Assembly: GCF_001808185.1 (NCBI RefSeq)
Contig: NZ_CP017668.1
Span: 3,162,001 to 3,226,000, forward strand
Length of the DNA: 64,000 bases
Direction: 5' to 3'
DNA from: Jeongeupia sp. USM3
GTDB taxonomy: Bacteria; Pseudomonadota; Gammaproteobacteria; Burkholderiales; Chitinibacteraceae
The position numbers and the translations under genes are program-made. The notes under the pieces were generated by a model. That model was given only the letters and a program-made list of their open reading frames with translations. It was not told where the DNA came from and searched no databases. Within the stretch, counting starts at the first letter, position 1. The number at the start of each line of letters is the position of its first letter. Shown here in pieces: positions 1 through 8,793 of the stretch.

Positions 1-149
1 TGAGCTATTGCAAACACCTTGTCTCGTGCAAACGCGTACTGCTCGCTATCAGCTACGTTTAGCTCTGCAAATTCCGGTGCTGCTTGCATCTTAAGAATTT
101 GAGATACCAATGCCCTTATTGGGTGGTCTTTGTATGCGGATGCTGACAC
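1..149 (-). CDS. 5' end of an unknown AT-rich gene (runs off the left edge)
   Basis: A GTG start at 149-147 follows a strong ribosome-binding site (GGGAGG on the minus strand, 156-161, six bases before the start). The frame stays open for 49 codons to the window edge and begins MSASAYKDHPIRALVSQ. It has no signal peptide or membrane segment. Codon use is clearly AT-richer than in the genes to the right, which suggests a transferred gene. I do not recognise the family. Confidence 0.6.
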   Translation of the reverse strand, partial: MSASAYKDHPIRALVSQILKMQAAPEFAELNVADSEQYAFARDKVFAIA

Positions 150-353
150 CGAATTCCTCCCGTTTTTTAAGGTTGGCACGCCTAGTGTGTGCCTTGGTGC
201 ATAACATGGTTAATATAAAAATGTAGTTGCGTTTTTAATGATATTGGTTGCGTGTAAGAGTCGGCGTTTGATTGTAACCAATTTCGCTGAGTGTACACGC
301 GTGTCCGCGTTGTTCGAAGCGTCATAAACGGTCATTGGTGTTGACTTTGACAT
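150..353. other. AT-rich intergenic stretch
   Basis: This stretch lies between the truncated left gene and the argJ terminator. It is AT-rich and probably holds the promoter of the left gene. I see no ORF with a ribosome-binding site, no RNA gene and no clear repeat. Confidence 0.5.
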
Positions 354-385
354 AAAAAACGCCGGCATCCACGCCGGCGTTTTTT
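354..385 (-). terminator. Rho-independent terminator of argJ
   Basis: A perfect 13-bp inverted repeat (AAAAAACGCCGGC at 354-366 and its complement at 373-385) surrounds a 6-base loop. On the minus strand the T-run follows the GC stem, just after the argJ stop codon. Because A and T runs flank both sides it could work in both directions. Confidence 0.9.
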
Positions 386-405
386 ACTTGGATTAATCCG
401 GTCAA

Positions 406-1635
406 TCAAGACCGGTAATCTGCATTGATCTTCACATAGTCATAGCTGAAATCGCACGTCCACACCGTCGCCTCGACATTGCCGCGGCCCAGCTTCACGG
501 TGATGGTGATTTCGGACTGCTTGAGCACGCGCTGGCCGTCTTCTTCCTTGTAGTCCGGGTGACGGCCGCCGTCTTTGGCGACGAGGACGTCGTCGAGCCA
601 GACTTCGAGCGCGTCGACGTCGAGCGCGTCGACGCCCGAGTAGCCGATCGCGCAGAGGATGCGGCCGAGGTTGGGGTCGGAGGCGAAGAAGGCGGTTTTC
701 ACCAGCGGCGAGCGGCCGATGGCGTAGCCGACTGCCTTGCATTCGTCCCAGGTCTTGCCGCCTTCCACCTTGATGGTCATGAACTTGGTGGCGCCTTCGC
801 CGTCGCGGATGATGGCCTTGGCGAGGTACTGGCTGACTTCGAGTACCGCGTCGCGCAAAGCGGCGAATTCGGCGCTGGCAGCGTCATCGATTTCGGCGTT
901 GCCGGCCTGGCCGGTGGCGGCGAGGATGAAGCTGTCGTTGGTGCTGGTGTCGCCGTCGACGGTGATCGAATTGAACGAGCGGTCGGCGGCCCATTTGACC
1001 AGATCCTGCAGCAGCGACTGGCTGACGCTGGCGTCGGTGGCCACAAAACCGAGCATGGTCGCCATGTTCGGGTGGATCATGCCGGCGCCCTTGGCGATGC
1101 CGGTGATGGTGACCTGCTTGCCGCCGATTTCGAGCTGCACCGACTTGGCCTTGGGTGCGGTGTCGGTGGTCATGATCGAGTACGCGGCGGCGGCCCAGTT
1201 GGCAGGGGCCAGATCGGCCTTGGCGGCCGGCAGCGCGGCGATGATCTTCTGGTGCGGCAGCGGTTCGAGAATCACGCCGGTCGAGAACGGCAGCACTTCG
1301 GCCGGGGTGACACCCAGCGCTTCGGCGGTGGCCAGGCAGATCTGCTTGGCGCGATCAAAACCGTCGACGCCGGTGCCGGCGTTAGCGTTGCCGGTGTTGA
1401 TCACTAGCGCGCGGATTTCGCCGCTCTCGGCCAGATGGGTCTGGCAGATGCGCACCGGGGCGGCACAGAAGCGGTTGAGCGTGAACACGCCGGCCACGCG
1501 CGTGCCCGGCGCGAATCGGAACAGCGTCACGTCCTTGCGGCCGGCGGTCTTGACACCGGCGGAGGCAATACCGATTTCCACGCCGGCGACGGCGTGCAAT
1601 TGGGCGGGATCGAGTTCGGGCAGGTTCACGGGCAT
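406..1635 (-). CDS. argJ: Bifunctional glutamate N-acetyltransferase / amino-acid N-acetyltransferase ArgJ
   Basis: ArgJ transfers acetyl from N-acetylornithine to glutamate, recycling the acetyl group in cytosolic arginine synthesis, and in many species also makes N-acetylglutamate from acetyl-CoA. The 409-residue product has the usual family length. The autocleavage motif KGAGMIHPNMATML is intact; Thr193 is the expected new N-terminal nucleophile of the beta chain. The N-terminal TGNANAGTG segment (residues 81-89) also fits. The gene stands alone with its own terminator. An ArgJ of this type implies a cyclic acetyl route for arginine. Whether it is mono- or bifunctional cannot be read from the sequence. 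Confidence 0.96.
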   Translation of the reverse strand: MPVNLPELDPAQLHAVAGVEIGIASAGVKTAGRKDVTLFRFAPGTRVAGVFTLNRFCAAPVRICQTHLAESGEIRALVINTGNANAGTGVDGFDRAKQICLATAEALGVTPAEVLPFSTGVILEPLPHQKIIAALPAAKADLAPANWAAAAYSIMTTDTAPKAKSVQLEIGGKQVTITGIAKGAGMIHPNMATMLGFVATDASVSQSLLQDLVKWAADRSFNSITVDGDTSTNDSFILAATGQAGNAEIDDAASAEFAALRDAVLEVSQYLAKAIIRDGEGATKFMTIKVEGGKTWDECKAVGYAIGRSPLVKTAFFASDPNLGRILCAIGYSGVDALDVDALEVWLDDVLVAKDGGRHPDYKEEDGQRVLKQSEITITVKLGRGNVEATVWTCDFSYDYVKINADYRS

Positions 1636-1688
1636 GGCGGGGCTCTCTGGCGGCGCGGGGGAAAACGGCGAGTTTACCGCAGTCGGGT

Positions 1689-2894
1689 TCAGCTTTCAGG
1701 TGCGGGCTTGGGCTGTTTTGCAGTGCTGGTGTCGGACGGTGCTATGCCCGCAATGGGCCAGACAACGACATCGTCGACGAGGTAGAGCTGGCAGGGCTGC
1801 TTGGCGACCGATTTGCAGCTCTTCAGCGCATAAAAGCTGGGGTCGTCGCTATTGGCGGCCCAGCCGCATGCGCCGTCGGCGCTGAAGGCAAATGCACGCG
1901 GCGCGACGTTGTCGTCGACGAATTTGCGGTACTCGGTTTTACAGCCTTCGTCGGCGGGGGGCAAAACGTAGAAGTTGCGCGGGCTTCGCGCGTAGCCGCT
2001 GGCTTTCGGTGCAGGCGGACCGATGTATTGCGGGTTGATCACCGCCGTTGGCAGGCCATGGGCCTTGAGGAAGGGCTCTGCCTTGGGCCACCAGATTTTA
2101 TCGAACCCCTCGCGCGTGCCGAACAGGCCGTGCGCGGCATTTTTCGGCGCATCAAAACGCACGAACTCGGCACGACCACCCGCCGCCTGATAGCGCTCGT
2201 ACAGCCTGGCGGCAGTTTCGGCTGGGGTGTACGCGTCGTTCTCGCCATAAAACCACAGCGAATCGACCTTCGCATCCGAGCCCAGATTGGTGAAGGACTC
2301 GTTGCGCGCTGTTTGCAAGTCGCAGTACTGGTTGTCGGGCCAGTAGATGCCGCCGACAAAGTTCAGTACTGCCCTGACGCCGGCGACATTGCGCTCCGCC
2401 TGCGCCAGAGTTACGTAGCCACCGAGCGACTGGCCGATGACCAGAATACGGCTGCCATCCACATCCGGCCGGGCTCGCAGCAGTTCGATGACCTTGGTGA
2501 CATCGTCCGCCTGATCGCGGGCGAATTGGGTGAGGTTGCAGCCTTCCACGACGTATTTGCCACCCGACCTGGAAAAGCCGCGTCGCATCGGCAGCGCTAC
2601 GATGTAGCCGCGTTTGAGGAACTCCTGCGCCATCAGCGGATAGCGCTGCCGCTCCTGCCGGAATGCTTCGCCGGCTTTTTTGCCGTGGTTGATCACCGCC
2701 AGCGGAAACGGCCCCGGGCCGTCGGGCTTGAACAGCGTGGTCTCGAGATCGAAGCCGAACAGCCCCGGCTTGGCCGGCAGCATCAGCACCTGTTCGTTCA
2801 GGTCGTGGCGCAGGGGCGGGCCGTTGTCGTCGGCGGCATGGGCGGTAAGGGTGGTGGCGAGAATGAGGGAGAAGGTGATCCGGGGGAAGCGCAT
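1689..2894 (-). CDS. Secreted alpha/beta hydrolase (dienelactone hydrolase / peptidase-like)
   Basis: The product is about 401 residues with a Sec signal peptide (MRFPRITFSLILATTLTAHA). The fold is alpha/beta hydrolase: an early oxyanion-region strand (PLAVINHGK), a nucleophile elbow GQSLGG, and later Asp/His-containing segments (YGENDAYTP, AAHGLFG). Family members are serine esterases or dipeptidyl-peptidase-like enzymes, so periplasmic hydrolysis of an ester or peptide is likely; the substrate is unknown. I chose the start at 2894 because it begins the signal peptide. The frame is open upstream to a TTG at 2945, but those codons do not look like a signal. Neither start has a strong ribosome-binding site. 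Confidence 0.8.
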   Translation of the reverse strand: MRFPRITFSLILATTLTAHAADDNGPPLRHDLNEQVLMLPAKPGLFGFDLETTLFKPDGPGPFPLAVINHGKKAGEAFRQERQRYPLMAQEFLKRGYIVALPMRRGFSRSGGKYVVEGCNLTQFARDQADDVTKVIELLRARPDVDGSRILVIGQSLGGYVTLAQAERNVAGVRAVLNFVGGIYWPDNQYCDLQTARNESFTNLGSDAKVDSLWFYGENDAYTPAETAARLYERYQAAGGRAEFVRFDAPKNAAHGLFGTREGFDKIWWPKAEPFLKAHGLPTAVINPQYIGPPAPKASGYARSPRNFYVLPPADEGCKTEYRKFVDDNVAPRAFAFSADGACGWAANSDDPSFYALKSCKSVAKQPCQLYLVDDVVVWPIAGIAPSDTSTAKQPKPAPES

Positions 2895-3121
2895 AGGGGA
2901 TTCCGAAGGCTGGCGGCAAGGCATTGTCGGTGAGGAGGCGAGCAATTCTATTTGACTGGTGTCAATAAATAGAAAGCGCCAAGAAATTAATCTGCCGTGC
3001 CCGTCCCCTTGGATGCCATCCGTCCTGACCTGCCGCCGTGGCCGTGCAAATCCGCTATAGCGGAATCAGCTGCCGCGTTTCACCGTGCAGTCCGGCGCTG
3101 TCCGACCAAGGAGAGACCACC

Positions 3122-3520
3122 ATGGCCCCGCACCGCTTGCTCCTGCTTGCCCTTCTGGCCGCCCCGGCTGCGTGGTCGGCCACGCTCGAAACCCGCGTTC
3201 CCGAGGCGGTCGACTGCCTGCAGCCCGAGCGGCTCGATGCGTCGCCGCTCGACGATCCGCTGTACCGCAATGTCTGCCCGAAGCCGGTGCGCTTGCTCGG
3301 TTGCGCGTTGCCCGGGGCGCGCAATGCCAACTGGCCGTGCAACCGGGTGGCCGAGATCGGCCCCGATACCGAGGTGCAGGAGCGCACGGTGGCGCCGCAT
3401 GCGTCGGTGCAGCTGTACCGGGGCTGGACCTACGCGGTCTGCCCGGTCGAGGCGCACCTGAGCGGCCGCTTCGACGGCGCGGGGCTCAGCTACCGCTGCG
3501 TGCGGACGTCGTCGCGCTGA
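3122..3520 (+). CDS. Small secreted cysteine-containing protein, unknown function
   Basis: The product is 132 residues. The start follows AAGGAGAG by a good distance and opens a signal peptide (MAPHRLLLLALLAAPAAWSA). The mature part has six cysteines, possibly three disulfides, and no membrane segment, so it is probably periplasmic or secreted. I recognise no domain. It is flanked by genes on the opposite strand and appears to be a single-gene unit. Confidence 0.75.
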   Translation: MAPHRLLLLALLAAPAAWSATLETRVPEAVDCLQPERLDASPLDDPLYRNVCPKPVRLLGCALPGARNANWPCNRVAEIGPDTEVQERTVAPHASVQLYRGWTYAVCPVEAHLSGRFDGAGLSYRCVRTSSR

Positions 3521-3545
3521 AGTTGGGTAGCCGGCGGGCATGAAA

Positions 3546-3570
3546 AAACCGCCGGGCATGCCGGCGGTTT
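3546..3570 (-). terminator. Rho-independent terminator of the cstA-type gene
   Basis: Stem AAACCGCCGG (3546-3555) pairs with 3561-3570 around a 5-base loop. On the minus strand it is followed by six T (complement of 3543-3548), placing it about 20 bp after the transporter stop. The plus-strand T-run has only three bases. Confidence 0.85.
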
Positions 3571-3589
3571 GCGTGGGGGCGGGCGGGAG

Positions 3590-5389
3590 TCAGGCTTGCG
3601 CCAGCTTCAGCCGCGCTGCCGGGGTCAGGCCCAGCATTTCCTTCCACTTCATCAGGGCCGAGATCAGGATCACCACGCCCAGCGCCATCATCACGATCGA
3701 GATGATGCCGTTGAAGACGTTGTAGCCCTTGGCCGCGGCGTTGAAGTAGACGTTGTCGATCATCCAGTAGCCGGCGTAGTTCACCGTGACGAACAGGTAG
3801 GCCAGCGGGATCAGGCAGGTCAGCATGTACACGCGCTTGTCGGCGATGCGCAGGATGATGGTGGCGCCGATGATCAGGCCGACCGAGGCCATCAGCTGGT
3901 TCGACACGCCGAACAGCGCCCACACCGAGTTGATGTCGCCCGAGTTCAAGAGGTAGCCCCAGGCGATGCAGGCGAGGATGCTGGTGCCGATCGCGCCGGG
4001 CATCCAGTCGGTGCGCTTGAGCGGGGCCCACAGGTCGCCGAGGAAGTCCTGCAGCAGGTAGCGCGACACGCGGGTGCCCGAGTCGATGGCGGTGAGGATG
4101 AACACGGCCTCGAACATCACCATGAACTGGAAGAAGTACGACGCCAGCGACGAGAACCACGGGATCTTGGTGAAGATGTCCGCCATGCCGACGGCCAGCG
4201 TCACCGCGCCGCCGGTGCGGCCCTGAAGGTCGAGGCCGATGGCCTGGCTCAGTGCCGGCAGGTGGATCACGTCCATGCCGAGGGTCTTGAACACTTCCGG
4301 GGTCGAGTTGATCGCGAAGTAGTCGGCCGGGTGCAGCGCGGTGGCGGCAACGAGGGCCATCACGCCGACGAGGCATTCGGCCAGCATCGCGCCGAAGCCG
4401 ACCGGCAGGATGTCGCTCCACTTGTCGATCTGCTTGGGCGTGGTGCCCGAACCGATGAAGGCGTGGAAGCCCGAGATCGCGCCGCAGGCGATGGTGATCG
4501 AGATGAACGGCCAGACCGGGCCGGCAAGCACCGGGCCGCCGCCGTGGATGAAGTCGGTCACCGCCGGGAACTGGATCTGCGGGTTGATGAACACCACGCC
4601 GACGATCAGCAGGCCGAACACGCCGATCTTCATGAAGCTCGACAGCGCGGCACGCGGCGTCAACAGCATCCACACCGGCAGCGCGGTGGCGAAGAAGGCG
4701 TAGATCGGCAGGATCAGCGACACGGTCTTGGCGTTCAGCGACAGCCATTCACCGATCATGGTGTGCTGGATGTAGGGGCCGGCGAACACGCAGGCCATGA
4801 TTGCGACGATGCCGACATAGCTGGCGTTCTTCATGCTGCCGGTCATCTTTTCCCACAGGCCGACGCAGATCGCGATCGGGATGGTCATGAACACCGCGAA
4901 CGCGCCCCACGGGTTGCGCTCGAGCGCATGCACCACGACCATCGACAGCCCGGCCATGGTGATGGTGATGATGAACAGCATCGCCAGCCCGGTGCACCAG
5001 CCCGCCACCGGGCCGAGCTCGGCCTTGGCGACTTCGGACAGCGACTTGCCGCGGTGCTTCATCGACGCGAACAGCACCACGGTGTCGTGCACCGCGCCGC
5101 CGATCACACAGCCGATCAAGAGCCACAAAAAGCTCGGCAGATAGCCGTACTGCGCGGCGAGCACCGGGCCGACCAGCGGGCCGGCGGCGGCGATGGCGGC
5201 GAAGTGGCCGCCGAAGGCCACCCACTTGTTGGTCGGCAGGTAGTCCTTGCCGTCCTTGAGCTCGTGGGCGGGGGTGATCTTTGTATCATCGGCTCGCAGC
5301 ACCTTGCGGACGAAAAACACCCCGTACAGGCGGTAGCAGATCATCAGGATGCAAATGGTGGCGATCACGAACGTCAGGGCGTGATCCAT
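3590..5389 (-). CDS. CstA/BtsT-family carbon-starvation or pyruvate transporter
   Basis: A polytopic membrane protein of 599 residues with many hydrophobic segments. The CstA signature is plain: the N-terminal region KDYLPTNKWVAFGGHFAAIA, then GPLVGPVLAAQYGYLP and GCVIGGAVHDTVVL. In Enterobacteria members of this family (CstA, BtsT) import peptides or pyruvate by proton symport. The start at 5389 follows GGAG by seven bases; the frame extends 12 codons further upstream but without support. A LytS/LytTR pair begins about 320 bp upstream on the same strand. In E. coli the BtsS/BtsR pair controls btsT, so pyruvate uptake is the best guess for this transporter. It is shorter than E. coli CstA and BtsT (about 700 residues). 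Confidence 0.9.
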   Translation of the reverse strand: MDHALTFVIATICILMICYRLYGVFFVRKVLRADDTKITPAHELKDGKDYLPTNKWVAFGGHFAAIAAAGPLVGPVLAAQYGYLPSFLWLLIGCVIGGAVHDTVVLFASMKHRGKSLSEVAKAELGPVAGWCTGLAMLFIITITMAGLSMVVVHALERNPWGAFAVFMTIPIAICVGLWEKMTGSMKNASYVGIVAIMACVFAGPYIQHTMIGEWLSLNAKTVSLILPIYAFFATALPVWMLLTPRAALSSFMKIGVFGLLIVGVVFINPQIQFPAVTDFIHGGGPVLAGPVWPFISITIACGAISGFHAFIGSGTTPKQIDKWSDILPVGFGAMLAECLVGVMALVAATALHPADYFAINSTPEVFKTLGMDVIHLPALSQAIGLDLQGRTGGAVTLAVGMADIFTKIPWFSSLASYFFQFMVMFEAVFILTAIDSGTRVSRYLLQDFLGDLWAPLKRTDWMPGAIGTSILACIAWGYLLNSGDINSVWALFGVSNQLMASVGLIIGATIILRIADKRVYMLTCLIPLAYLFVTVNYAGYWMIDNVYFNAAAKGYNVFNGIISIVMMALGVVILISALMKWKEMLGLTPAARLKLAQA

Positions 5390-5706
5390 GGCGGCACTCC
5401 GGTTGGTGAAATGGGATGCCGCCACCTTATGCGCGTGGCTTGATCGAAAGGTGGCCGGATCGGGCCAGCGGTTGCCGGCGGACGCGAGCGGTCGTAAAAG
5501 CGGAAGAAGCGGTGCGGACGTGGCCTGTTGCAGGCCGGGTGATGCGTCAGAACCTGTTCATGTGCTGTTGCGAGCGGGCCTCGGCGGGGCGAAGCGCAGC
5601 ACGGGAACCGGCATGTACGAAAGGTACATGAGGACGCCCGCAGCACCCTCGGGGTGTTCCGAGCAGCGCATGAGCCCCGGTCAGGGCCGCGCAGCAAGTG
5701 CGCGGC
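5390..5706. other. Leader region of the CstA-type gene with inverted repeats
   Basis: This 317-bp gap separates the transporter from the response regulator. It holds a hairpin GGCCTG-TTG-CAGGCC (5522-5536) and a 7-bp inverted repeat CATGTAC-GAAAG-GTACATG (5612-5630). At 5546-5562 the text CAGAACCTGTTCATG resembles the terminal sequence of the intergenic repeat family at 24338 and 29863. Promoter and response-regulator sites must lie here, but I could not identify them. I see no gene. Confidence 0.6.
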
Positions 5707-6426
5707 TCAGACGATGCCGAGCGCATCCTTGACCATGCGCAGGAAGCGCCGGCTCACCGGCACCGTCTGCCCGCCCTGGGTGACGATGTCGGCACCGCCG
5801 CCGTCGCCGAAGCGGATCTCGGCGATCCGCGCCGGGTTGACGAGATGCTGGCGGTGGCAGCGCAGCAGCGGCGTCTTGTCCTCGAGCGTTTTCAGCGTCA
5901 GCTCGGTGAAGTGCTCGTTGCCGTCGGCATCGACCAGATAGACGCCGCTCAGGCGCGACAGCGCGTATTCGACCGCGTCGACCTTGAGCAGGTACACGCG
6001 GTTGTGGCCGTAGCACGGCAGCTGCGTCAGCGGCGCATTGCCGCCGATCGCGCCGATCTGCTGCGACTGGCGCTCCTTCCTGAGCCGCGCCAGCGTCTTG
6101 GCCAGCCGGGCGGGTTCGACCGGCTTGAGCAGGTAGTCGAAGGCGTGTTCCTCGAAGGCCTGCACGGCGAACTCGTCGAAGGCGGTGACGAAGACGATGT
6201 AGGGCATGCGGTCGGGGTCGAGCATCGGCAGCAGCTGCAGGCCGGAAATCTGCGGCATCTGGATGTCGAGGAACACCACGTCCGGATGCAGCCGGTTGAT
6301 CGCGGCGATGGCCTCGATCGCGTTGCCGGCCTGGCCGACGACCTGCAGGTCGGCCTCGGGGGCGAGCAGTTCGGCCAGCTCGTCGCGGGCCAGCGGTTCG
6401 TCGTCGACGATGAGGATCTTGATCAT
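5707..6426 (-). CDS. LytTR-family response regulator, BtsR-like
   Basis: The product is 239 residues. Residues 1-120 form a receiver domain: acidic pair in ILIVDDEPLARDE, phospho-acceptor Asp in VVFLDIQMP, Thr in VFVTAFDE and Lys in YLLKPVEP. The C-terminal 100 residues form a LytTR DNA-binding domain (TPLLRCHRQHLVNPARI). Its start overlaps the stop of the sensor kinase by four bases (ATGA), so the two are translationally coupled. Regulators of this architecture bind direct repeats upstream of target genes. The adjacent CstA/BtsT-type gene is the obvious target by analogy with the E. coli BtsSR-BtsT system. Confidence 0.9.
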   Translation of the reverse strand: MIKILIVDDEPLARDELAELLAPEADLQVVGQAGNAIEAIAAINRLHPDVVFLDIQMPQISGLQLLPMLDPDRMPYIVFVTAFDEFAVQAFEEHAFDYLLKPVEPARLAKTLARLRKERQSQQIGAIGGNAPLTQLPCYGHNRVYLLKVDAVEYALSRLSGVYLVDADGNEHFTELTLKTLEDKTPLLRCHRQHLVNPARIAEIRFGDGGGADIVTQGGQTVPVSRRFLRMVKDALGIV

Positions 6427-8132
6427 GGCGCGTGCTCCGGCTGCGTTGCCATCGGCAGGTGCAGGATGACGCGGGTGGCGAGCTCGGGCTCGCACTCGAC
6501 GGCCACGCCGAAGCCCGCGCCGTAACGCGCCTTGATGCGCCGGTCGACGAGGTTCATGCCGAGCCCGTCGCCACCGGGCTTGGGGTGATACAGGCCGGCG
6601 TTGTCCTCGACCACCAAGCAGAGCGTATCGCCGCCGTCGCCGGCACGGGCATGGATGCGGACCCGTCCGTGGCCGAGCAGTTGCGAGGTGCCGTGCTTGA
6701 TCGCGTTCTCGACGACGGGCTGCAGCGAAAACGCCGGCAGTTGCACCGCCAGAAAGCGCTCGGGCAGGTCGATCTCGACCTCGAGCCGGCCGGCGAAGCG
6801 CGCCAGTTCGATCTGCAGGTAGGCGTTCACGTGCTCGAGTTCGTCGGCCAGCGTGACCACATCGCTCGGGCGCTTGAGGTTCTTGCGGAAGAAGGTCGAC
6901 AGGTACTGGATCAGCCGGCGCGCGTGGTCGGGGTCGCGGCGGATCACCGCGCTGATGGTGTTCAGCGCATTGAACAGGAAGTGCGGGTTCACCTGCGCGT
7001 GCAGCAGCTTGATCTCGGACTGCGCCAGCAGCTGCTGCTGCGCGTCGATGCGGCCGGCGAGGATCTGCCTTGAAAGCAGCTTGGCGATGCCCTCGCCGAG
7101 GGTGCGATTGAGCCTCGAGAACAGCTTGCGCTTGGGCTCGTACAGCTTGATCGTGCCGACGACGCGGTCGCCCTCGCCCTGCAAGGGGATCACCAGCGTC
7201 GAGCCGAGCGGGCAGTTGGGCCGGATCGAACAGCGGTAGGGCATGGCGTTGCCGTCGGCGAACACCACCTCGTTGCGGGCGATCGCCTCGAAGGTGTAGG
7301 CGGACGTGATCGGCGTGCCGGGCAGGTGGTGGTCGTCGCCGATGCCGATGAAGGCCAGCAGCTTGTCGCGGTCGGTGATCGCCACCGCGCCGACGCCGGT
7401 CTCCTCGTAGATGATCCGCGCGACCTTGGTGCTGTTCTCCTGGTTGAAGCCGTCGCGCAGCGCGCCTTCGGCACGGGCGGCGATCTTCAGCGCGCGCGAC
7501 GAGAACGCGGTCGAGTACTTCTCGAACATCGCCCGCCGGTCGAGCAGGATGCGCATGAACATCGCGCTGCCGATGGTGTTGGCCACGAGCATCGGCAGCG
7601 CAATGTGTTCGACCAGCTGCGCCGCCATCGCGAACGGCCGGGCAACGGCGAGGATGATCAGCATCTGCATCACCTCGGCAAGCAGCGCGACGCCGCCGAC
7701 CAGCAGGGGCCTGAACAGGATGTCGACGCGGCCGCGGCGGATCAGGTAGCGGTGCACCAGCCCGCCGATCAGCCCTTCGGTGACGGTCGAGATCATGCAC
7801 GCGGTGGCCGTCGGCCCGCCGAGCGAATAGCGGTGCAGCCCGCCGGTGAACCCGACCGCCAGCCCCACCGACGGCCCGCCGAGCAGGCCGCCCAGCACCG
7901 CGCCGATCGCCCGGGTGTTGGCGATCGAATCGTCGATGTGCAGGCCGAAATAGGTGCCGAGGATGCAGAAGGTCGAGAAGATCAGATAACACGCCAGCTT
8001 GTGCGGCAGCCGGATCGTCACCTGCATCAGCGGGGTGAACAGCGGTGTTTTCGACAGCAGATAAGCGATCACGAGGTAAACGCACATCTGCTGCAACAGC
8101 AGCAGGACGAGATTGAACTGGTCGAAGATCAT
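6423..8132 (-). CDS. LytS/BtsS-type membrane sensor histidine kinase
   Basis: The product is 569 residues. Residues 1-195 contain about six hydrophobic segments typical of the 5TM-5TMR-LYT sensor domain. Residues 220-340 are GAF-like. The phospho-acceptor box HAQVNPHFLFNALNTI puts the likely His at residue 384, followed by an ATP-binding domain with an N-box (PVVENAIKHG). The start at 8132 has AGGAAGG upstream; the open frame before it lacks support. In E. coli the homologous BtsS senses extracellular pyruvate. Here the pair sits directly upstream of a BtsT/CstA-like transporter, which supports the same role. Direct evidence for the ligand is absent. Confidence 0.92.
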   Translation of the reverse strand: MIFDQFNLVLLLLQQMCVYLVIAYLLSKTPLFTPLMQVTIRLPHKLACYLIFSTFCILGTYFGLHIDDSIANTRAIGAVLGGLLGGPSVGLAVGFTGGLHRYSLGGPTATACMISTVTEGLIGGLVHRYLIRRGRVDILFRPLLVGGVALLAEVMQMLIILAVARPFAMAAQLVEHIALPMLVANTIGSAMFMRILLDRRAMFEKYSTAFSSRALKIAARAEGALRDGFNQENSTKVARIIYEETGVGAVAITDRDKLLAFIGIGDDHHLPGTPITSAYTFEAIARNEVVFADGNAMPYRCSIRPNCPLGSTLVIPLQGEGDRVVGTIKLYEPKRKLFSRLNRTLGEGIAKLLSRQILAGRIDAQQQLLAQSEIKLLHAQVNPHFLFNALNTISAVIRRDPDHARRLIQYLSTFFRKNLKRPSDVVTLADELEHVNAYLQIELARFAGRLEVEIDLPERFLAVQLPAFSLQPVVENAIKHGTSQLLGHGRVRIHARAGDGGDTLCLVVEDNAGLYHPKPGGDGLGMNLVDRRIKARYGAGFGVAVECEPELATRVILHLPMATQPEHAP

Positions 8133-8793
8133 GCCGGGCCTTCCTGACGGCAGCGCCAATGCGTTTGCTACCGATTTTCGGCGGCATGGCGGGTATTTGC
8201 AGCTTTTTTCGGTTGTGCGGTCGCACGGTTTCGGGGCGCACGCGTGGCCGGTGCACCGCAATGCGTGCGGCGGAGAATTCTAGCGCCGGCGCGTCTTTCG
8301 TATGTAGTGCGCTGCAGAAAACTTCATGATTTCCTGATCTTGGACAAGTGATTCCTGCAAAAAAGTATCGGGGTCTGGCGGTTTTTGTGGTTGTTCGTAT
8401 GTAGTCGAAAAAATTATGTTTCAGTGGCGCGCGGCCCGGAGCGTTCCGGAGCGCGGCAAGCAGGGCACCGTTTCGGGGCGAAGACCCCGGGCGAAGGCAG
8501 GACGGGCCGGACTGGATACGACACACGGAGCAAGCGATGACGACAATGGTTCTGCGCCCGGCCGGGCGCTGTGCAAGCGGGCTGCAGGCCGCCGCCGCCG
8601 GCCGGCTACGGGGAAAACCGGATTGGCGCTGCGACGGGGCCGTGGTTTATGGACGGTTGCGCCCGTCCGCCATGTCGACCATGGCCGGTCGGGGGTGATG
8701 CCGATGCGCGCCTGTGCACCGTCATCCGTTTTCCGTCAGTTTGCAGTGGGTCGTGCCGCCGGTGCTGCCGGCTGCGGGGAAAGGAGCAGCACC
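8133..8793. other. Long divergent promoter region between the sensor kinase and AraC gene
   Basis: This 661-bp gap has no convincing gene; the open frame running into the AraC gene has no ribosome-binding site or family features. A 12-base direct repeat TTCGTATGTAGT occurs at 8297-8308 and 8394-8405, 97 bp apart. It may be a regulator site for the divergent promoters. An A-rich patch follows at about 8369-8376. Confidence 0.5.

Noticed and set aside
5707..8526. A 939-codon open frame through the sensor kinase region in the response-regulator frame
   Set aside because: Only the last 239 codons (from 6426) code for a protein family; the rest is a high-GC shadow of the kinase gene in another frame with Arg/Ala/Pro-rich text.
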